A DNA stretch of 64,000 bases from Methanothrix thermoacetophila PT (GTDB lineage: Archaea > Halobacteriota > Methanosarcinia > Methanotrichales > Methanotrichaceae): the NCBI RefSeq assembly GCF_000014945.1, contig NC_008553.1, forward strand, positions 620,001-684,000. The letters are read 5' to 3'. The position numbers and the translations under genes were made by a program. Shown here one piece after another: positions 27,075 through 35,243 of this stretch. Within the stretch, counting starts at the first letter, position 1; every line of letters begins with the position of its first letter. A model generated the notes under the pieces. It did no database searches and had not been told where the DNA came from. It saw only the letters and a list, made by a program, of their open reading frames with translations.

Positions 27075-27880
27075 CCGAACCTTCCAGTGATGTAATCCTC
27101 TGTGCTCCTCTCTCTAGGGTTCTCGAAGATCTGCTTCGTCTCTCCGAACTCGATCATCTCCCCCATGTAGAAGTATGCGGTGTAATCAGAGACCCTCGCA
27201 GCCTGCTGCATGTTGTGCGTCACGATGATCTGTGTGTATTTGCCCCTTAGCGATTCCATGAGCTCCTCTATGCGTGCTGTCGATATCGGATCGAGCGCGC
27301 TACACGGCTCGTCGAAGAGTATGACCTCAGGCCGCATCGCCAGCGCTCTTGCTATGCAGAGCCTCTGCTGCTGCCCACCGCTCAGGCCCATGGCAGGCTG
27401 GTCGAGCCTGTCCTCCACCTCCTCCCAGAGCGCTGCATCCCTCAGGCTCTGCTCCACGATTCTGTCTATGTTCTTATAGCCGTGAATCCTCGGGCCGTAT
27501 GCGATGTTATCGTAGATCGACATCGGGAAGGGATTTGGCTTCTGGAAGACCATGCCAATCTTTTTTCTTAGAGCCACAACATCAGTGTCCCTGTCGTAGA
27601 TGTTCTTTCCATCGTACAGAATCTCTCCTTCTATCCTGACGCCTGGTATGAGATCGTTCATCCTGTTGATGCATCTGATAAACGTAGATTTTCCGCATCC
27701 TGATGGACCTATTAGCGCTGTTATCTTGTTCTCAGGAATCCCCAGGGTTATGCTCTTCAGAGCCTGCTTACTGCCGTACCAGAGCGATAGGTTCCTCGAC
27801 TCTATCTTGAACAAGCAAGATACCTCCTGCCGCCCACGGCTCATGCTGAGCGGAACAGGCACGCTGACCGCATTGGACAT
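27071..27880 (-). CDS. pstB: Phosphate ABC transporter ATP-binding protein PstB
   Basis: A 269-residue ABC ATPase of the phosphate importer. It has Walker [20 protein letters not shown] (the RCxNRMND extension is diagnostic for PstB), Q-loop [12 protein letters not shown], signature [15 protein letters not shown], and Walker [17 protein letters not shown]. The conserved protein begins near [14 protein letters not shown], so about 20 N-terminal residues are extra and a later start is possible. First gene of a reverse operon with phoU and the AbrB-PhoU gene; PstS, PstC and PstA are absent here. Confidence 0.94.
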   Translation of the reverse strand: MSNAVSVPVPLSMSRGRQEVSCLFKIESRNLSLWYGSKQALKSITLGIPENKITALIGPSGCGKSTFIRCINRMNDLIPGVRIEGEILYDGKNIYDRDTDVVALRKKIGMVFQKPNPFPMSIYDNIAYGPRIHGYKNIDRIVEQSLRDAALWEEVEDRLDQPAMGLSGGQQQRLCIARALAMRPEVILFDEPCSALDPISTARIEELMESLRGKYTQIIVTHNMQQAARVSDYTAYFYMGEMIEFGETKQIFENPRERSTEDYITGRFG

Positions 27881-27924
27881 CTGGTGGTCTCCTGTGTTAA
27901 ATGAAGATACTGGGCTTCCGGGAT

Positions 27925-27936
27925 CTATTTATATTT
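27925..27936 (-). promoter_or_regulatory. TATA box of the pstB operon
   Basis: On the minus strand AAATATAAATAG, preceded by a BRE-like CGAA, lies about 45 bases upstream of the pstB ATG. Predicted transcription start is near 27900. Confidence 0.55.
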
Positions 27937-28041
27937 TCGCCGGTTCTGCACGCAGAGATCAACTGTGCTCAGCGAGGCATCGAGAATTGGGTTCGTGTGA
28001 GTGGGTTATGCCTGGCTGGAACCAAATGCGGACACACCGGG

Positions 28042-28144
28042 TGGCGTCTCCTGCCAGAGGAGATCAGACGGAAGTCTCTGCCTCGAGGGAGACGCATCGG
28101 GTGAGCTGACCACAAGACCACAGCACATGTATTGCTGCGGTCTT
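28042..28144. other. Structured intergenic segment between aspS and pstB
   Basis: Two inverted repeats occur in the 320-base gap: GCGTCTCC (about 28045) with GGGAGACGC (about 28087), and AAGACCACAGCA (28114) with TGCTGCGGTCTT (ending 28144, one mismatch). The second lies just past the aspS stop and could act as its terminator or protect the 3' end. Confidence 0.4.
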
Positions 28145-28201
28145 GAGTCAGCAATCGATTGCGCTTTCCATTCCCAGCACGTGGGCGAGAGAGCACTGCG
28201 A

Positions 28202-29506
28202 TCAGGGAACCAGTCTCCTCCTGTCCCTTGGAAAGAGCACTGCATCCCTGATGTTCTCGAGTCCGAGCATCGTCTGGACGAGACGTGCCAGACCCAGCCC
28301 CCAGCCTGCATGCGGCGGCATTCCGTACCTGAAGGGCTTGAGGTAGAACTCGAAGCTCTCCGGGTTCAGCCCCTTCTCTTTTATTCTGCTAATGAGAAGC
28401 TCATAATCATGGACGCGCTGAGCCCCGCTGGCGAGCTCCATCGACGGATGCATGAGATCGAACCCCTTGCAAATCTCCGGCTTATCCTCGTAGGGCTGCG
28501 TGTAGTATGGCTTCACAGAGCTCGGCCAGTCCGTCAGGAAGTAGTGCTCTCCTATCAGAGATCCGAGGTAGTGCTCGGTCTCCGTATCTATGTCATCGCC
28601 CCACTCCATGCTTTTCCTCCCAGACTCACTGGCCATCTCAAGGGCCTCTGTGTAGGTGATCCTGCGGAAGGGTGTCTTCGGGATATCCAGATCCACTCCC
28701 AGAATCTGGAGCTCTTTCTCGCAGATCTCCGAGACGTATCTGTAAGCCGAAGAAACCGCGTTCTCCAGGAGCGACATCACATCCTCGTGATCCGCGTAGC
28801 TCACCTCAACGTCCACTGAGATCGCCTCGTTAAGATGTCTTCTGGTATCATGCTCCTCCGCCCTGAATATCGGTCCTATCTCGAAAACCCTATCGAGACC
28901 CGTAGCCATCAGAATCTGCTTGTAGAGCTGCGGGCTCTGGTTCAGGAACGCCTCCCGCTCGAAGTAGCTTATCGGGAAGAGGGCCGTGCCGCCCTCAGTT
29001 GCTGTTGCAACGATCTTTGGCGTGCATACCTCGATGAATCCCTTCTCGTAAAACGTATTCCTCAGGCTTCTCATGACAGCGGATTCTATCTTGAAGACAG
29101 CCATGGACGCAGGCCTTCTGAGATCCAGAAACCTCGCATCGAGCCTGGTGTCGAGCTCAGCGCCCACCTTGCCTGTGGGATCCAGAGGCAGAGGCGAATC
29201 CGCCCTCGAGAGCACCTCCACAGCCTCAGGGAGGATCTCGAAGCCGTTCGGGGCCTTCGGCTCTGCCTTGACCCTGCCGCGAACGAGAACCACACTCTCC
29301 CTGCTCACGCCGCGCACAGTCTCCACCAGCTTTCGGTCAGCCCTCTTTGTGAGAACCGTCACCTGCGCGAGCCCCTCCCTGTCTCTGAGAACGAGAAAGC
29401 ATATTCCACCAAGATCCCTGATCTCGTGGACATGTCCTGCCAGCGTGACCTCTGATCCGTCCATCTCCGGACGTATCTCACCGGAATAATGAGTTCTGAG
29501 AATCAA
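28202..29506 (-). CDS. aspS: Aspartyl-tRNA synthetase (archaeal type)
   Basis: Charges tRNA-Asp, and tRNA-Asn where the indirect route is used. With the TTG at 29504-29506 the protein has 434 residues, the usual archaeal length. The OB-fold anticodon domain is [20 protein letters not shown], and class II motifs include [20 protein letters not shown] (motif 2) and [20 protein letters not shown] (motif 3). The frame is open to 29665, but those 53 extra residues look non-coding and cross a TATA-like box at 29537-29548, so I reject the longer start. Shorter N-terminus and sequence style fit the non-discriminating group, which is not certain. Confidence 0.93.
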   Translation of the reverse strand: MILRTHYSGEIRPEMDGSEVTLAGHVHEIRDLGGICFLVLRDREGLAQVTVLTKRADRKLVETVRGVSRESVVLVRGRVKAEPKAPNGFEILPEAVEVLSRADSPLPLDPTGKVGAELDTRLDARFLDLRRPASMAVFKIESAVMRSLRNTFYEKGFIEVCTPKIVATATEGGTALFPISYFEREAFLNQSPQLYKQILMATGLDRVFEIGPIFRAEEHDTRRHLNEAISVDVEVSYADHEDVMSLLENAVSSAYRYVSEICEKELQILGVDLDIPKTPFRRITYTEALEMASESGRKSMEWGDDIDTETEHYLGSLIGEHYFLTDWPSSVKPYYTQPYEDKPEICKGFDLMHPSMELASGAQRVHDYELLISRIKEKGLNPESFEFYLKPFRYGMPPHAGWGLGLARLVQTMLGLENIRDAVLFPRDRRRLVP

Positions 29507-29536
29507 TGGAATCTCACCCTTCGAAAGATTGGCTCC

Positions 29537-29548
29537 GGGTATAAAAGC
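29537..29548 (-). promoter_or_regulatory. TATA box for aspS
   Basis: GCTTTTATACCC on the minus strand lies about 35 bases upstream of the TTG start. It indicates that aspS is not simply the second gene of an mptE transcript. Confidence 0.45.
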
Positions 29549-29567
29549 AGTCCGGAATCGTTGATGC

Positions 29568-30218
29568 TCAGGGATCTGTGCATCCGGGTCCGAGCGCGAT
29601 CTCAAGGAGCACCTTCGCCCATCTGAGCTTCTTGGACTTTCTGGGCGTGACGTTCTCATCATCAAAATCGAACCCGATCAGTCTGATGCTTTTGGGCATG
29701 AACTCGAGTGCGAGAAACACGGCCCTGTCGCCGTCTGTGAACCCTCCGAAGTTGTGGACGTTCTCCAGCGGCGATGCCTGTGTCGTTCCCAGGACACGCC
29801 TGAGATGCGGCACGTGCTCCTTCAGCTTATCGATGTTATCCCCGTGCGCATGCACCACGACCGCAGATCCCCTGCGATTGGCATCGATGATGTCCGGCAT
29901 GCATCCATCCAGATCTGTCACTATGATGTCAGGGATCACATCATGCTCAAGAAGCACTGATGTGGCGCCGTCTGCTGCCAAGACAACATCCGAGGGAGTT
30001 ATTCCTCCGATCTCATCTCTCAGGCGGGGAGCGTTGCCGCACACCACCACATCCCTGCCGCGAACAGCATCCTTGAGCTCGTCCAGCGTGATCTGATCGA
30101 TGGAATCGAGAAGAGAGGAGAGAACGCGCGCCGCCTCCTCATCCCTGGATCTGGAGAAGCTGAAGTCGGCAAGGATCCTCTTGTATATCCTATCCCATTC
30201 CTCAAAGCGCATCTGCAT
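29568..30218 (-). CDS. mptE: 6-hydroxymethyl-7,8-dihydropterin pyrophosphokinase MptE
   Basis: MptE (DUF115) activates the pterin alcohol with ATP in tetrahydromethanopterin synthesis, replacing bacterial FolK. The 216 residues show [45 protein letters not shown] (the D-D pair for metal-ATP), [34 protein letters not shown] and [11 protein letters not shown], all family hallmarks. Its presence implies a methanopterin-using archaeon. It lies 61 bases upstream of aspS; the gene before it is separated by about 100 bases. Confidence 0.95.
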   Translation of the reverse strand: MQMRFEEWDRIYKRILADFSFSRSRDEEAARVLSSLLDSIDQITLDELKDAVRGRDVVVCGNAPRLRDEIGGITPSDVVLAADGATSVLLEHDVIPDIIVTDLDGCMPDIIDANRRGSAVVVHAHGDNIDKLKEHVPHLRRVLGTTQASPLENVHNFGGFTDGDRAVFLALEFMPKSIRLIGFDFDDENVTPRKSKKLRWAKVLLEIALGPGCTDP

Positions 30219-30320
30219 TTAATTGATTGGAGAAGCAAAAAGCCTTGTGCTGATAATCCGGAGGAGAAACGGCAGACGGCTGCTCAGAATAAAACAGAAA
30301 GGATAGGGATGGATCCCTAT

Positions 30321-31355
30321 CTAAGCCCACGCCTTGAATGGCGGGTTCACATCAGTCGGCCCGTACATTCCGGCCCTTGCCTTCGCGAGGCAGGAGCAGT
30401 CGAATATGCCCTCAGCGCTCGAGCCGAAGCCCCTCTTCAGTGCAGCCGGAATATCAGCCCAGCCGCCCGAACAGCATGGCAGCCAGTCCTCGCTCTTCTG
30501 GGTGATCTTGTACGGCACGTTCAGTGTCATGTTCTTGGTTATGTCGTATGTGCCGAAGTAGTCCTCATCGATCTCTATCGCCGGGTTCTTGTAAGCCCGT
30601 ATATCGCTCAGGGCGCTGCCGGTCAATGCAGTGCCTGGATATGCTGGCGCGGTCGCATTCGCTGTGTAATCTGAAGATGCCTGGAGCACTCCGAAGTGGA
30701 CCTTGCCGTTGTCGACATGCTCGTTGATCTTCATCTGTGTGTAGCCCACTCCCTCGTACACCGGATCGTACTGGTGGAAGTACTTCTCCTTCGCAAGGAC
30801 CTCAAGCTCCTTGTCTATGCCGTGAGCGTACTCGACCTCATGGTGCATCGAGGTTCCTGCGCGGTAGTTCTTTATCCAGGTCTTCTCCTTGAGCAGCGAG
30901 TCGAAGACGAGCGGGTTCACAGCGTAGTAGCCCGCGCCGATCGCGAACTGGTACGGCGAGTAAACCATCACGTTGTCCTCCTTCACGGAGATGCACGAGA
31001 CGTCCTCGTCGACCCAGTCGGCATCTATCGGGTGCGTGTTCTTATCGAGCTCCTGCGTGAACATCACGAACTCGTTGTCTATGGAGCCCGAGCCATGGAC
31101 GTAATCCTTGAAGGCGAGCGCGCCGGCCTTGGCATACCTGTATGTCATGAAGTAGCCGCTGCCCTGGACGTCCTGCTCGAAGTTGAAGGTCACGTTCTTC
31201 TCTGCGACCTCGTAGGGGTATCTAGGATACTCCTCGCCCTCAGCGTCTTTTTTTAACTCATAACCAGGAGGTCTCAAGTCATTCGAGAGACCTGCCCCAG
31301 CCGAGAGCCCGATAAAAACCATAACTGCAAGCAGCAGTATAATTACTCTCTTCAA
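30321..31355 (-). CDS. Secreted protein of unknown function (Methanothrix-type)
   Basis: A 344-residue exported protein. The signal peptide is KRVIILLLAVMVFIGLSAGAG. The mature part is rich in aromatic residues and glycine (GSGYFMTYRYAKAGALAFKD, FAIGAGYYAVNPLVFDS) and predicted mostly beta. The end carries cysteines (WLPCCSGGWADI, GIFDCSCLAKARAG). Codon use is strongly biased to C-ending codons, suggesting high expression. I chose the TTG at 31353-31355 because GGAGGG lies 6 bases upstream; the frame extends to another TTG at 31373. I do not recognise a named family. A sheath or surface-layer associated role is a guess from export and expression. Confidence 0.75.
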   Translation of the reverse strand: MKRVIILLLAVMVFIGLSAGAGLSNDLRPPGYELKKDAEGEEYPRYPYEVAEKNVTFNFEQDVQGSGYFMTYRYAKAGALAFKDYVHGSGSIDNEFVMFTQELDKNTHPIDADWVDEDVSCISVKEDNVMVYSPYQFAIGAGYYAVNPLVFDSLLKEKTWIKNYRAGTSMHHEVEYAHGIDKELEVLAKEKYFHQYDPVYEGVGYTQMKINEHVDNGKVHFGVLQASSDYTANATAPAYPGTALTGSALSDIRAYKNPAIEIDEDYFGTYDITKNMTLNVPYKITQKSEDWLPCCSGGWADIPAALKRGFGSSAEGIFDCSCLAKARAGMYGPTDVNPPFKAWA

Positions 31356-31590
31356 ATCTTTCCCTCCATCCAAATTCGATACAGACTGAAACTGTTATCT
31401 TTTCTGTGAATCTCCTATTTTAATCTGTTGATTGAAACAACGCCGGAAGCGCCCCAGCAGAGCACAGGACATCCGAAGATCTCGCACTGAGATGCATGAT
31501 CAGAGATGGATGCCAGATTGCACCTCGAACTTTGCCAAATGCAGCAAGTATAATCGCACCTCGCAGCATATCCGAACCCCAGATTTGCAC

Positions 31591-32634
31591 TCACGATGCT
31601 CCTGGAATCCTGAAGCGCAGCAGCGCAGCGACCCCGCCCAGGGCCTCCAGCCTCTCCCCTGGCTCAAACTCTGTGCTGAATATCACAACCCTGCCGCGTC
31701 CAGCTGCTACATCTCTTATCAGGCTCTCAACGTCACCCCTGCGTACGAGCTGATCCACAATCATGAGCGTCTCGATCGCGCCGTAGTTCGCAGCCTCCCT
31801 GACCTCTCTGATGCCGTAAGCTGCCCTCCCATCTGTCGCTATCTCCTTCATCAGATCGTCCATCAGCCTGGTCTCGCGCGATATCCTGCTCGCCTCGACG
31901 ATCCTGTCAACCGTTCCTCTTCTCAGAACCTCCTGGAATCCAGACCTTCCTGTGGATGATGCATCATCCATTGTGAGGCGCTTGAGGAGATCAGGGTACC
32001 TGGCCTCCATCACCTTCCTGAGATCCTCCTTCGTGAAGCCCGGGCCTGCCAGGACAACATAAGCATCATCGCCAGCAGAGTTCGCAATCTGATCCGCGAC
32101 CTCTTTTAGGAAATCATCTCTCACGCTGGATCCAGAGCCTTTCCCGCTCCCTCCCCTGATCTCGGCCACGGTCTGGACGCCGAACTGCCGGAGGACGCCT
32201 ATTGTTGCCTCCCCCTCCTCGACGAGAGCCAGGACGACGCGCGGGCGATTCGACTCCGCAACAGCCTCCTCGATCCTCTGGAGCTCGTCAGGGCGCCATC
32301 TCTTTATTATAGAGAGCTCCGACCCGGCCTCGATGTTCAGCGTGTGATAAGACCCGATATCCACCCCTGACTTTATCACCCCATGGATCCTGAGCCAGTT
32401 TGAGTATGTGTGGAACTCCACAGCCTCAACTGAGATGCCAAGCCGTACAGTCCTGCGCTCAGCCTTCTCCGGCCGGAGCTTGTCCGTCGCGCCGGAGATC
32501 TTGCGCTGTGTTGTGGCAAAGACCAGATCTCCAGGAGAGACGAGATGCTTCAGATGCCAGAGATCATCGAGGCTCTCGGCAACGAGCGAGATCTCGCCCT
32601 CATCACCGCGAAGGTTTCTTTTTATGACGCGCAT
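31591..32634 (-). CDS. pelA: mRNA surveillance protein Pelota (Dom34)
   Basis: Pelota rescues stalled ribosomes together with aEF1A and ABCE1. The 347-residue protein from the ATG at 32632-32634 (MRVIKRNLRGDEGEISLV) has an Sm-like N-terminal domain with FHTYSNWLRIHGVI. A central eRF1-like domain without GGQ (VVLALVEEGEATIGVL) follows, then the C-terminal eRF1-3 domain (YGIREVREAANYGAIETLMIVDQLVR). Five residues upstream (MMMVF) are an unlikely extension. The gene is solitary; about 120 bases separate it from the ferritin-like gene. Confidence 0.95.
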   Translation of the reverse strand: MRVIKRNLRGDEGEISLVAESLDDLWHLKHLVSPGDLVFATTQRKISGATDKLRPEKAERRTVRLGISVEAVEFHTYSNWLRIHGVIKSGVDIGSYHTLNIEAGSELSIIKRWRPDELQRIEEAVAESNRPRVVLALVEEGEATIGVLRQFGVQTVAEIRGGSGKGSGSSVRDDFLKEVADQIANSAGDDAYVVLAGPGFTKEDLRKVMEARYPDLLKRLTMDDASSTGRSGFQEVLRRGTVDRIVEASRISRETRLMDDLMKEIATDGRAAYGIREVREAANYGAIETLMIVDQLVRRGDVESLIRDVAAGRGRVVIFSTEFEPGERLEALGGVAALLRFRIPGAS

Positions 32635-32751
32635 AAACACCATCATCAAAGAGCATCGATCTCAACGCCTGATCCCGGCAGCCGATCAGATGGTAGTGGG
32701 CTCTGAGCTCGGATCAGAGCCCCGCATGAACCCGGCGTCCCGATGAGATGA

Positions 32752-33057
32752 TCACTTTCTGAGCTTCTCCAGAATCTCCTCAACCTCCTCATATCCCTCT
32801 TTATACAGTTCCTCCTCGCGCGGCTCGAGCTCCTTTAAAAGCCTCAGGAACTCGCCTGCGTGCACAACCTCCTCATCAGCGATGTCGATCAGGACAGCCC
32901 TTGCGCATTCGTCATCTGTCGACTCTGCGAGCTGCGTGTAGAGCTGGATCGCCTCATACTCAGCCGCGATAACGTACCTTATCGCCCTCACAAGCTCCTG
33001 CTTTGTAAGCTTGCGATCGCTGGCCATGCCAGCAAACGGTGTGGCAAACTCAGGCAT
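32752..33057 (-). CDS. Ferritin-like diiron protein (encapsulated-ferritin/rubrerythrin type)
   Basis: A 101-residue helical protein from ATG 33055-33057 (MPEFATPFAGMASDRKLTKQ). The iron ligands are visible in AAEYEAIQLYTQLAEST and IADEEVVHAGEFLRLLKELE (E and ExxH), the pattern of short ferritin-like proteins that dimerise to complete a four-helix site. These are often encapsulin cargo; no encapsulin gene is seen beside it. Acidic C-terminus (EEELYKEGYEEVEEILEK). The frame runs upstream to 33162, but those 35 residues look random. Probable role: iron storage or oxidative protection. Confidence 0.85.
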   Translation of the reverse strand: MPEFATPFAGMASDRKLTKQELVRAIRYVIAAEYEAIQLYTQLAESTDDECARAVLIDIADEEVVHAGEFLRLLKELEPREEELYKEGYEEVEEILEKLRK

Positions 33058-33847
33058 CGAAAACCACCAAGTTCTTTTGGGGGACGGGGATGAAATAGTT
33101 GTCGATAACTGAGAAGCGGCGTTCAATGCCATCACGATTAGCATGCCGTAGCGTTCATTCATACTAAGAATTTCATTAAAATTTCCATATACACAGTTCT
33201 GGATTTCATCTCATTTTGAGATCTCCCAGAAAGTGACACCTCCAAGAAAAAATGAATACCGACACTGTTACTTTATAATTATCCATTGGGATACGAACTT
33301 GCCATATAACCCCTGGGAAGATACTACGATGGACAGCGATCCTGCAGCAACTAAATGAGGAGGCAAATTGGTCAAGCATTCTGGATCAAAATTCAGGGTC
33401 TACGAAGAAGAGCGGTCGATTTTAGATGCTCCCATCCGATATCAGGGAGGCCTATCAGGATATTATAAAACATCACAGCCAGCTCCTGGACTTGCTTGCT
33501 CAGGAGTAATCGTATAGGATTCTCTGCACTGTCGCCCACCAGCGCTGCTCTTTTTCTTAAGCCATCGCTTGATGTCTTCAACATCGCACTCGTACTACAT
33601 TGGAGATCTTATGGAGAACTCGATGGATCACCTCCTCGTCCTGTTTTCCTATCCAGAACCTGTAGATTCTTAGAATCATTGCTGCAAAAGCGGTTCTTTT
33701 ATTTCCGTCATAAAATGGATGCAGCCGAGACATATCCCATTGCAGCCTTCCGAAGTAATGGGTTCCTGGGAGTGCTCTCGATTCGTTTATAAAGAGACAT
33801 TACCAGATCCTAACATCGCAAAGATGAAGAGACCACAGGTAAGAGAG
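33058..33847. other. Long region with no intact gene
   Basis: The left 200 bases are AT-rich and should hold the ferritin promoter (TTAAAATTTCCATATACAC near 33175). At about 33320-33509 on the plus strand one frame reads protein-like on both sides of a single TAG stop (EEANWSSILDQ before, SDIREAYQDIIKHHSQLLDL after), possibly the remnant of a regulator. On the right, GTTTATAAAG at 33785-33794 is a good TATA box for the HAD gene. Confidence 0.4.
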
Positions 33848-34489
33848 ATGCCAGAAGTGATATCCTTCGATATGGACGGGACCCTAGTGAGCCCGAAGTA
33901 CGTTGACAGGGTGTGGATGGAGGGGATCCCGGAGCTTTACGCGAAGCGCCATGGCGTGGAGCTGGACAATGCAAAGGAGATCGTCATCGGGGAGTATTTG
34001 AAGATCGGAAGCGACAGGCTCGAGTGGTACGACCTGGGGTACTGGCTGGAGAAGTTCGATCTCAAGATCGATAAGTACGAGCTCCTCGAGATGTACAGAT
34101 CTGAGATAGAGGTGTACCCCGAGGTGGAGGAGGTCCTCGATTCTCTGAGAGATGCTGGCTACGAGCTCGTGGTAACATCCAACGCGGCGAGGGAGTTCAT
34201 CGAGATGGAGCTCGACGGGCTGATGGACAGGTTCAGCAGGGTATTCTCTGTGACATCTGATTTCAGGGATGTTAAGAAGTCGCCCCGATCGTACATCCTG
34301 GTCTGCAGGGCTCTTGGAAGAAAGCCACTGGAGGTGCTCCACATCGGGGATCATTACGTTTACGACTACGAGGCTCCAATCGAGGCCGGCCTGGATGCGC
34401 TCTTCCTGGACAGAATGGGGAACAGAAGTGGCCCTGAGGTCGTGGTAGATCTGAGAGAGGCGGCGGACAGGATATTGAACGGAATGTAA
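33848..34489 (+). CDS. HAD-superfamily hydrolase
   Basis: A 213-residue HAD phosphatase-like enzyme. Motif I is ISFDMDGTLVSP, motif II the VTSNAA serine/threonine loop, and motifs III and IV lie in KKSPRSYIL and LHIGDHYVYDYEAPIEAGL. The cap is a small helical insertion between motifs I and II (DRVWMEGIPELYAKRHGVEL), so it is a subfamily I HAD; the substrate is unknown. The start is taken at ATG 33848, just before the catalytic strand, with AGGT 8 bases upstream. ATG 33824 is a possible alternative. pyrF follows on the same strand. Confidence 0.88.
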   Translation: MPEVISFDMDGTLVSPKYVDRVWMEGIPELYAKRHGVELDNAKEIVIGEYLKIGSDRLEWYDLGYWLEKFDLKIDKYELLEMYRSEIEVYPEVEEVLDSLRDAGYELVVTSNAAREFIEMELDGLMDRFSRVFSVTSDFRDVKKSPRSYILVCRALGRKPLEVLHIGDHYVYDYEAPIEAGLDALFLDRMGNRSGPEVVVDLREAADRILNGM

Positions 34490-34591
34490 AATGTGGTTGT
34501 CGATCGAATGCCATCGGGAGGATGGTTGAACGCATGTGGATTGCAGTTGTTTGCCCAGATCTTCCGTGCAACTAAGCGCCCGGGAGGTATC

Positions 34592-35230
34592 ATGAAGAAG
34601 AACAGCAGACTGATTCTCGCATTGGATGTTGAGTCAAGGGATAAGGCTAACAGCATAGCCTCTGAGACAGAGGGGATATTCGATGCGATCAAGGTCGGAT
34701 ATCCGCTGATGCTCTCAGAGGGTCTCTCCGTCATAAAAGAGCTGTCGAATATCGCTCCCGTCATCGCGGACCTGAAGATCGCGGATATACCGAACACAAA
34801 CCATCTGATATGTAATCGACTCTTCAGCGCGGGCGCTCAGGGTGTCATAGCGCATGCCTTCACTGGAAGGGACAGTCTTGAGGCCTGTGTGGATGTGGCG
34901 AAGAGATGGAGTGGAGATGTGTATGCGGTGACCGAGATGAGCCATCCTGGAGCGCTGGAGTTCATGGCCCCTGTGGCGGAACGCATGGTCATGCTCGCTC
35001 TGGTCGCAGGAGCATCGGGAATAGTAGCGCCAGCCACCAGGCCGGAGCGGATAAGAGCGCTCAGGAGAGCTGCAGGGGGCCTCACGATAATCTCCCCCGG
35101 GGTCGGGGCTCAGGGCGGCTCTCTCAGAGATGCGCTCGAGGCAGGCGCAGACTACGCGATTGTGGGCAGATCCGTGTACGAGAGCGCCAATCCCAGGGCA
35201 GCGGCTGAGGCGCTGCTCGATCTCATTTGA
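34592..35230 (+). CDS. pyrF: Orotidine 5'-phosphate decarboxylase
   Basis: Final step of UMP synthesis, orotidylate to UMP. The 212-residue TIM barrel has LILALDVESRDKA, the catalytic K-D-x-K tetrad in VIADLKIADIPNTN, the VTEMSHPGA loop and the phosphate gripper PGVGAQGG with VGRSVYESANPRAAA at the end. GGGAGGT lies 6 bases before the ATG at 34592, which fixes the start. The HAD gene is about 100 bases upstream, and the convergent kinase gene ends 14 bases downstream. Confidence 0.96.
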   Translation: MKKNSRLILALDVESRDKANSIASETEGIFDAIKVGYPLMLSEGLSVIKELSNIAPVIADLKIADIPNTNHLICNRLFSAGAQGVIAHAFTGRDSLEACVDVAKRWSGDVYAVTEMSHPGALEFMAPVAERMVMLALVAGASGIVAPATRPERIRALRRAAGGLTIISPGVGAQGGSLRDALEAGADYAIVGRSVYESANPRAAAEALLDLI

Positions 35231-35243
35231 GGTCATTCCACAT

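Noticed and set aside
29507-29665. 53-residue N-terminal extension of aspartyl-tRNA synthetase
   Set aside because: It is not protein-like, crosses a TATA box, and the TTG at 29506 gives the normal family length.
33320-33509. Possible broken regulator gene on the plus strand, interrupted by one TAG
   Set aside because: Protein-like on both sides of the stop, but too short and without a recognisable domain; kept only as a note in the region entry.
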